From Alphaproteobacteria bacterium (lineage in GTDB: Bacteria > Pseudomonadota > Alphaproteobacteria > Rhodobacterales > Rhodobacteraceae), in the NCBI GenBank assembly GCA_030425945.1, contig JAUHZL010000055.1, forward strand, positions 1-10,993: 10,993 bases of DNA. Reading direction: 5' to 3'. Under the pieces are notes generated by a model that worked only from the letters and a program-made list of their open reading frames with translations, had not been told where the DNA came from and did no database searches. This document shows, piece after piece, positions 5,925-10,993 of the stretch (position 1 is the stretch's first letter; each line of letters opens with the position of its first letter). The translations under genes were made by a program, and so were the position numbers.

Positions 5925-8900
5925 ATGTCGATCAAAGCCGCCCTGCACCACCTGACCCACTACAAGTATGACCGTCCGGTGATGCTGAGCCCGCAGATCA
6001 TCCGCCTGCGTCCGGCCCCGCACAGCCGGACCCGCGTGATCTCGCATTCGCTGAAGGTCTCGCCCAAGGGCCATTTCGTGAACCATCAGCAGGACCCCTA
6101 CGGCAACTGGCTGGCGCGCTTCGTCTTTCCCGAGCCGGTGACCGAGCTGAAGATCGAGGTGGACCTCGTCGCGGACATGACGGTCTACAACCCCTTCGAC
6201 TTCTTCGTGGACGAGAGCGCGACCAAGGTGCCCTTCGACTATCCCGAGGAGCTGACCGAGGACCTGTCGATCTACCGCCGCCCGGACCCGGTCACGCCGC
6301 TGCTGAAGGCGGTTCTGAAGGACCTGCCGAAAACCGCTGACAACACGGTGGATTTCCTCGTCGACCTGAACCGGCGGGTGTCGAACGAGATCGGCTATGT
6401 CATCCGCATGGAGCCGGGCGTGCAGACCCCGGAGGAGACGTTGCAGAAGGGCACCGGCTCGTGCCGGGATTCCTCGTGGCTGCTGGTGCAGATCCTGCGC
6501 CACCTCGGCTTCGCGGCGCGGTTCGTCTCGGGCTACCTGATCCAGCTGAAACCCGACCTGAAGGCGCTCGACGGGCCGGCGGGGACCGAGGTCGACTTCA
6601 CCGACCTGCATGCCTGGGTCGAGGTCTACCTGCCCGGCGCGGGCTGGATCGGGTTCGACCCGACCTCGGGCCTGCTGGCGGGCGAAAGCCACATCCCGCT
6701 GGCCGCTACCCCGCATTACCGCAACGCGGCCCCCATCGTCGGCGGTTTCTCGGGCGATCCCGACACCAAGACCGCCTTCGACTTCGACATGACGGTCAAG
6801 CGGGTGGCCGAGCATCCGCGCATCACCAAGCCCTTCTCCGAGGAGGCGTGGCACCGCCTCGACGCGCTCGGGCACCAGGTCGATGACGCGATGCGCGCGG
6901 GCGACATGCGCCTGACGATGGGCGGCGAGCCGACCTTCGTCTCGATCGACGATTTCGAGAGCGCCGAGTGGAACACCGCCGCGGTCGGGCCGATGAAGCG
7001 CGGCCTCGCGGACGGGCTGATCCGGCGGCTGCGCGAGCGCTTCGCGCCGGGCGGCATCCTGCATTACGGGCAGGGCAAATGGTATCCCGGCGAGACGCTG
7101 CCGCGCTGGACCTTCTCGCTCTACTGGCGGCGCGACGGCAAGCCGATCTGGCGCGACGCCGACCGCATCGCCACCGAGACGCGCGACTACAACGTCGGCG
7201 CGAAGGAGAGCGAGCGCCTGCTGCGCGGCATCGCCACCCGCCTCGGCCTGCCCGCCGACAACGTGCTGGCGGCCTACGAGGACCCGGCCGAGTGGCTGGT
7301 GAAGGAGGCGAACCTGCCGCCGAACGTCACGCCCGAGAACAGCGAGCTGAAGGACGCCGAGGCGCGCGCCCGCATCGCGCGGGTCTTCGACCGGGGGCTG
7401 ACGGTGGCCTCGGGGCATGTCCTGCCGGTGCAGCGCTGGCAGGCGAAACCGGCCCGCTCGCGCGGCTGGCGGTCCGAGAAATGGGCGCCCCGGCGCGGCT
7501 ACCTGTTCCTGATCCCCGGCGACAGCCCGGTCGGGTTCCGCCTGCCGCTGGGCGCGCTGCCCTGGGTGCCGCCGGTCGCCTATCCCTATACCTACCCGGC
7601 CGATCCCAGCATCGAGCGCCCGCCGCTGCCCGAGTTCTTCGACGCCGAGGGCCGCTTCGCCCCGCCGCCGGTGACGCCGGGCCGGACGCAGGCGGGCGAC
7701 TTCCGGGCCGAGACCGCGGGCGGCGCGCAGGCGGGCATGGCCCCCGGCACCGACGGCGGGCCGGTGCGCACGGCGCTGGCGGTCGAGCCGCGCGACGGGC
7801 GGCTCTGCATCTTCATGCCGCCGGTCGAGCGGCTGGAGGATTACCTCGAACTGCTGGCCGCCGCCGAGGACGCGGCCGCCGAACTGGGCCTGCCGGTCCA
7901 TGTCGAGGGCTACACCCCGCCGCACGACCCGCGCCTGAACGTGATCCGTGTCGCCCCCGATCCCGGCGTGATCGAGGTCAACGTGCATCCCGCCCATGAC
8001 TGGGACGAGTGCAAGGCGATCACCACCGCCGTCTACGAGGAGGCCCGGCAATCGCGGCTCGGGGCGGACAAGTTCATGATCGACGGGCGGCACACCGGCA
8101 CCGGGGGCGGCAACCATGTCGTCGTCGGCGGGGCGACGCCCAACGACTCGCCCTTCCTGCGGCGCCCGGACCTGCTGCGCTCGCTGATCCTCTACTGGCA
8201 GCGGCACCCGGCGCTGAGCTACCTCTTCGCCGGTCTCTTCATCGGCCCGACCAGCCAGGCGCCCCGGATCGACGAGGCGCGGCACGACAGCCTCTACGAG
8301 CTGGAAATCGCGCTGAACCAGATCCCCGACCCGTCCGAGGGGCACGCCCCGCCGCCGTGGCTGGTGGACCGCCTCTTGCGCAACATCCTGATCGACGTGA
8401 CCGGCAACACGCACCGGGCCGAGCTCTGCATCGACAAGCTCTATTCGCCGGACGGACCGACCGGGCGGCTGGGGCTGCTGGAGTTCCGCGGCTTCGAGAT
8501 GCCGCCCGACGCCCGGATGAGCCTCGCCCAGCAGGTGCTGGTGCGCGCGATCCTCGCCCGGCTCTGGCAGGCGCCGCTGAAGGGCAAGCCGGTGCGCTGG
8601 GGCACGGCGCTGCACGACCGCTGGATGCTGCCCGAGTTCGTCTGGGCCGACTTCCTCGACGTGCTGCGCGACCTCGGCGACCACGGCTTCGCCTTCGACC
8701 CGGTCTGGTACGAGGCGCAGGCCGAGTTCCGCTTCCCGTTCTGCGGCCATGTCACGGTCGAGGGGGTGGACCTCGAGCTGCGGCAGGCGCTGGAGCCCTG
8801 GTACGTGCTGGGCGAGATGGGGATGATCGGCGGCACCGTGCGCTACACCGACAGTTCGGTCGAGCGGTTGCAGGTCAAGCTGACCACCCCGCACGCGGAC

Positions 8901-9281
8901 CGCTATACCGTCGCCTGCAACGGGCGGGTGGTGCCGCTGACGCCGACCGGCACGCCGGGCGTGCGGGTCGCGGGCGTGCGGTTCAAGGCGTGGCAGCCGC
9001 CCGAGGCGCTGCACCCGGTCCTGCCGATCGACGCGCCGCTGACCTTCGACATCTTCGACACCTGGACCGGCCGGGCGATCGGCGGCTGCGTCTACCACGT
9101 CGCGCATCCGGGCGGGCGGAACTACGACACCTTCCCGGTCAACGCGAACGAGGCCGAGGCCCGGCGGCTGGCGCGGTTCGAGCCGCACGGCCACCGGCCC
9201 GGCGGCTACTGGCCCGCCACCGAGACCCCGCACCCGGAGTTCCCGATGACGCTCGACCTGCGCCGCGCGCCGGGGGTCTGA
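5925..9281 (+). CDS. Transglutaminase-like protease domain fused to DUF2126 (putative amidoligase), 1118 aa
   Basis: Residues 1-95 (MSIKAALHHLTHYKYDRPV...) match the bacterial transglutaminase N-terminal domain. A papain-like transglutaminase core follows with a complete triad: Cys180 in KGTGSCRDSSW, His229 in TDLHAWVEVY and Asp245 in GWIGFDPTSG. From about residue 300 the protein is DUF2126, described in domain databases as a putative amidoligase. Visible landmarks are MGGEPTFVS (332-340), YGQGKWYPGE (381-390), GVIEVNVHP (681-689) and the glycine-rich HTGTGGGNHVVVGG (723-736), which looks like a metal/nucleotide site of the glutamine-synthetase/GCS type. A Pro/Ala/Gly-rich stretch (about 570-620) joins two parts of DUF2126. 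No signal peptide is seen. The start is the conserved family start, although its ribosome site (AAAGG, 11 bases upstream) is weak. The permuted ATP-grasp gene begins 3 bp after the stop, implying an operon and a joint role in making, trimming or attaching a peptide. The substrate is unknown. Confidence 0.9.
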   Translation: MSIKAALHHLTHYKYDRPVMLSPQIIRLRPAPHSRTRVISHSLKVSPKGHFVNHQQDPYGNWLARFVFPEPVTELKIEVDLVADMTVYNPFDFFVDESATKVPFDYPEELTEDLSIYRRPDPVTPLLKAVLKDLPKTADNTVDFLVDLNRRVSNEIGYVIRMEPGVQTPEETLQKGTGSCRDSSWLLVQILRHLGFAARFVSGYLIQLKPDLKALDGPAGTEVDFTDLHAWVEVYLPGAGWIGFDPTSGLLAGESHIPLAATPHYRNAAPIVGGFSGDPDTKTAFDFDMTVKRVAEHPRITKPFSEEAWHRLDALGHQVDDAMRAGDMRLTMGGEPTFVSIDDFESAEWNTAAVGPMKRGLADGLIRRLRERFAPGGILHYGQGKWYPGETLPRWTFSLYWRRDGKPIWRDADRIATETRDYNVGAKESERLLRGIATRLGLPADNVLAAYEDPAEWLVKEANLPPNVTPENSELKDAEARARIARVFDRGLTVASGHVLPVQRWQAKPARSRGWRSEKWAPRRGYLFLIPGDSPVGFRLPLGALPWVPPVAYPYTYPADPSIERPPLPEFFDAEGRFAPPPVTPGRTQAGDFRAETAGGAQAGMAPGTDGGPVRTALAVEPRDGRLCIFMPPVERLEDYLELLAAAEDAAAELGLPVHVEGYTPPHDPRLNVIRVAPDPGVIEVNVHPAHDWDECKAITTAVYEEARQSRLGADKFMIDGRHTGTGGGNHVVVGGATPNDSPFLRRPDLLRSLILYWQRHPALSYLFAGLFIGPTSQAPRIDEARHDSLYELEIALNQIPDPSEGHAPPPWLVDRLLRNILIDVTGNTHRAELCIDKLYSPDGPTGRLGLLEFRGFEMPPDARMSLAQQVLVRAILARLWQAPLKGKPVRWGTALHDRWMLPEFVWADFLDVLRDLGDHGFAFDPVWYEAQAEFRFPFCGHVTVEGVDLELRQALEPWYVLGEMGMIGGTVRYTDSSVERLQVKLTTPHADRYTVACNGRVVPLTPTGTPGVRVAGVRFKAWQPPEALHPVLPIDAPLTFDIFDTWTGRAIGGCVYHVAHPGGRNYDTFPVNANEAEARRLARFEPHGHRPGGYWPATETPHPEFPMTLDLRRAPGV

Positions 9282-9284
9282 CGC

Positions 9285-10993
9285 GTGCCAACCCCCGCGC
9301 CCGACCTGCCCGATCCGCTCGCCCGGCTGCTGGCCGAGTACGCGGTGCCGCCGGGGGTGGCGGACGAGCTGCTCGACGCCGACGGGCGGATGCGGCCGGT
9401 CTGGGCGCCCTTCCTGCGGCTGGTCGCGGGCGAGAGTGCCGAGGGCCTCGCCCGCCGCTTCGCGAGGGGCGACCAGTATCTCGGCGATGCGGGGGTGTTC
9501 TTCCGGCAGTACTCGGGCCCGCAGCCGGAACGGGCCTGGCCGCTCAGCCATATCCCGGTGCTGCTGGCCGAGGCCGAGTGGCAGACGATCACCGCCGCGC
9601 TGGCCGAGCGGGCGGACCTGCTGGAAGCGGTGATGGCCGACCTCTACGGGCCCGGCAAGCTGGTGGAGGCGGGCCTGCTGCCCGCCGAACTGGTCGCCGG
9701 GAACCCGCACTGGCTGCGCCCGCTGGTCGGGGTGCAACCCGCCTCGGGGCATTTCCTGCACCTGCTGGCCTTCGAGATCGGGCGCAACCCGGACGGGACG
9801 TGGTTCGTGCTGGGCGACCGGACGCAGGCCCCCTCGGGCGCGGGCTTCGCGCTGGAGAACCGGATGGCGACCGCGCGCGCCTTCCCAGACCCGGGGCTGC
9901 GGCGGCACGTCCGGCGGCTGGCGGGCTATTTCCGCGCCTTCGGCCAGCATGTCGAGGGGCTGGCGCGCGCGGGCGGCGGCGGCGCGGCGATCCTGACGCC
10001 GGGCGTGAACACCGACACCTATTTCGAGCACGCCTACATCGCGCGCTATCTCGGGATGATGCTGCTCGAGGGCGAGGACCTGACGGTGCGCGACGGGCAG
10101 GTGCTGGTGCGCACCGTCTCGGGGCTGCGGCCGCTGTCGGTGCTGTGGCGGCGGCTCGACAGCGAATGGGCCGACCCGCTGGAGCTGCGCGAATCCTCGC
10201 AGATCGGCACGCCCGGCCTCGTCTCGGCGCTGCGCGACGGCGGGCTGACCCTGATGAACGCGCTCGGCGCGGGCGTTCTGGAGACCCGTGCGCTGCTGGC
10301 CTTCCTGCCGAAGATCTCGGAGGCGCTGCACGACCGGCCGCTGGCGATGCCCTCGATCGCGACCTGGTGGTGCGGGCAGGAGAGCGAGCGCGCCTATGTC
10401 GAGGCCGAGGCCGGCCGCATGATGATCGGCCCGGCGCTGTCGACCGCCCTGCCCTTCGACACCGCCGACGGCACCGGACCCGGCGACCGCTGGGCGACGC
10501 CCGCGACCCGGGCCGCCCGGCTGGCGGCCGAGGGCGCGCGGCTCGTCGGGCAGGAGGCGGTCAGCCTGTCCACCACGCCGGTGCATGACGGCACGCGCCT
10601 CGTGCCGCGCCCGATGACGGTGCGGGTCTTTGCCGCCCGCACCCCGGACGGCTGGGTGTTCATGCCCGGCGGCTATGCCCGGATCGGGCGGTCGGGCGAT
10701 GCCACGGCGCTGGCGATGCAGCGCGGCGGCTCGGTCGCCGACGTGTGGATCATGGCCGAGGCGGAAGTGGCCGAGGACAGCATCCTCGACGCCGCCCCGC
10801 TGTCGCGGCAGCGCGACGTGCTGGTGCTGCCCAGCCGGGCGGCGGACAACCTCTACTGGCTCGGGCGCTACGTCGAGCGGACCGAGGGCGCGGTGCGCCT
10901 GACCCGCGCCTATCACCTGCGGCTGGCCGAGACCGGCGACCGCGACGAGCGCCGGGTGGCCCTGCTGGGCGAGGCGATGTGGGCGGCGGGCCT
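9285..10993 (+). CDS. Circularly permuted ATP-grasp (type 2) fused to alpha-E domain, GTG start, truncated by right edge
   Basis: Opening with GTG at 9285, the frame runs without a stop to the window end, giving 569 complete codons. Residues 1 to about 500 match the circularly permuted type 2 ATP-grasp family: EYAVPPGVADELLDADG (18-34), DRTQAPSGAGFALENR (178-193), LTPGVNTDTYFEHAYIARYLG (237-257), LRPLSVLWRRLDSEWADP (281-298), PSIATWWCGQ (356-365), and RPMTVRVFAARTPDGWVFMP (442-461). The alpha-E domain begins at LPSRAADNLYWLGRYVERTE (515-534) and is cut after about 55 residues; full fusions are usually around 800 residues. Members are predicted ATP-dependent carboxylate-amine ligases without a defined substrate. 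The GTG is supported by G-rich GGGGG 8 bases upstream, inside the preceding gene, and by the near-contact (3 bp) that suggests translational coupling; the first ATG in frame (residue 36) would cut into a conserved N-terminal segment. Where many relatives have a Lys in VIKPA, this protein has MIGPA (Gly382). Confidence 0.88.
   Translation, partial: MPTPAPDLPDPLARLLAEYAVPPGVADELLDADGRMRPVWAPFLRLVAGESAEGLARRFARGDQYLGDAGVFFRQYSGPQPERAWPLSHIPVLLAEAEWQTITAALAERADLLEAVMADLYGPGKLVEAGLLPAELVAGNPHWLRPLVGVQPASGHFLHLLAFEIGRNPDGTWFVLGDRTQAPSGAGFALENRMATARAFPDPGLRRHVRRLAGYFRAFGQHVEGLARAGGGGAAILTPGVNTDTYFEHAYIARYLGMMLLEGEDLTVRDGQVLVRTVSGLRPLSVLWRRLDSEWADPLELRESSQIGTPGLVSALRDGGLTLMNALGAGVLETRALLAFLPKISEALHDRPLAMPSIATWWCGQESERAYVEAEAGRMMIGPALSTALPFDTADGTGPGDRWATPATRAARLAAEGARLVGQEAVSLSTTPVHDGTRLVPRPMTVRVFAARTPDGWVFMPGGYARIGRSGDATALAMQRGGSVADVWIMAEAEVAEDSILDAAPLSRQRDVLVLPSRAADNLYWLGRYVERTEGAVRLTRAYHLRLAETGDRDERRVALLGEAMWAAG

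Noticed and set aside
8009..10588. 859-codon plus-strand frame overlapping both right-hand genes
   Set aside because: Off-frame shadow of the DUF2126 and ATP-grasp genes with low-complexity Ala/Arg/Gly/Pro composition.
5622..10916. Stop-free minus-strand frame of 1764 codons spanning both right-hand genes
   Set aside because: It lies exactly antisense to two well-supported genes, encodes an Arg/Pro/Gly/His-rich sequence with no domain, and is expected when codon third positions are nearly all G or C.

Overview
This window comes from a very GC-rich bacterium (roughly 70% G+C by eye, with codon third positions almost always G or C). Gene content points to an alphaproteobacterium of the Rhodobacteraceae/Paracoccaceae type: a MaoC-domain protein, a class II aldolase of the OtnC kind, a dimethylglycine/sarcosine-dehydrogenase-like flavoprotein, and a transglutaminase-DUF2126 / permuted ATP-grasp gene pair. 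The taxonomic call is an inference from protein similarity remembered by family, not from a marker gene.

Layout. Positions 1-1528 hold two minus-strand genes: the N-terminal part of a MaoC-like hydratase-domain protein that runs off the left edge, and a GH84-type beta-N-acetylglucosaminidase without a signal peptide. A 128-bp divergent spacer leads to a plus-strand otnC-like aldolase (1657-2313), which converges with a minus-strand short-chain dehydrogenase (SDR, 2329-3099) across a 15-bp gap containing a strong hairpin. The SDR diverges from an 802-residue FAD/GcvT-type dehydrogenase (3335-5743). Their 235-bp spacer contains six head-to-tail 11-bp repeats and a possible leader stem-loop. A 181-bp spacer with a 14-bp-stem hairpin follows. 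The rest of the window is a two-gene plus-strand operon: transglutaminase-DUF2126 (5925-9281) and, after a 3-bp gap, a GTG-started circularly permuted ATP-grasp / alpha-E fusion (9285 to the right edge).

How the genes fit together. Positions 1-5743 look like a collection of single-gene catabolic units (amino sugar, tetronate-type sugar acid, methylated glycine) rather than one pathway. The two right-hand genes form a recognised but functionally unsolved association of a papain-like transglutaminase, a putative amidoligase (DUF2126), a permuted ATP-grasp and an alpha-E domain. It is predicted to make or modify peptides through amide bonds, and it is the strongest candidate here for an under-described system.

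Two enzymes lack a normally catalytic residue: the MaoC domain has Asn where the hydratase Asp is expected, and the SDR has Asn in place of the catalytic Lys of YxxxK. No RNA genes, mobile elements or CRISPR arrays were seen.
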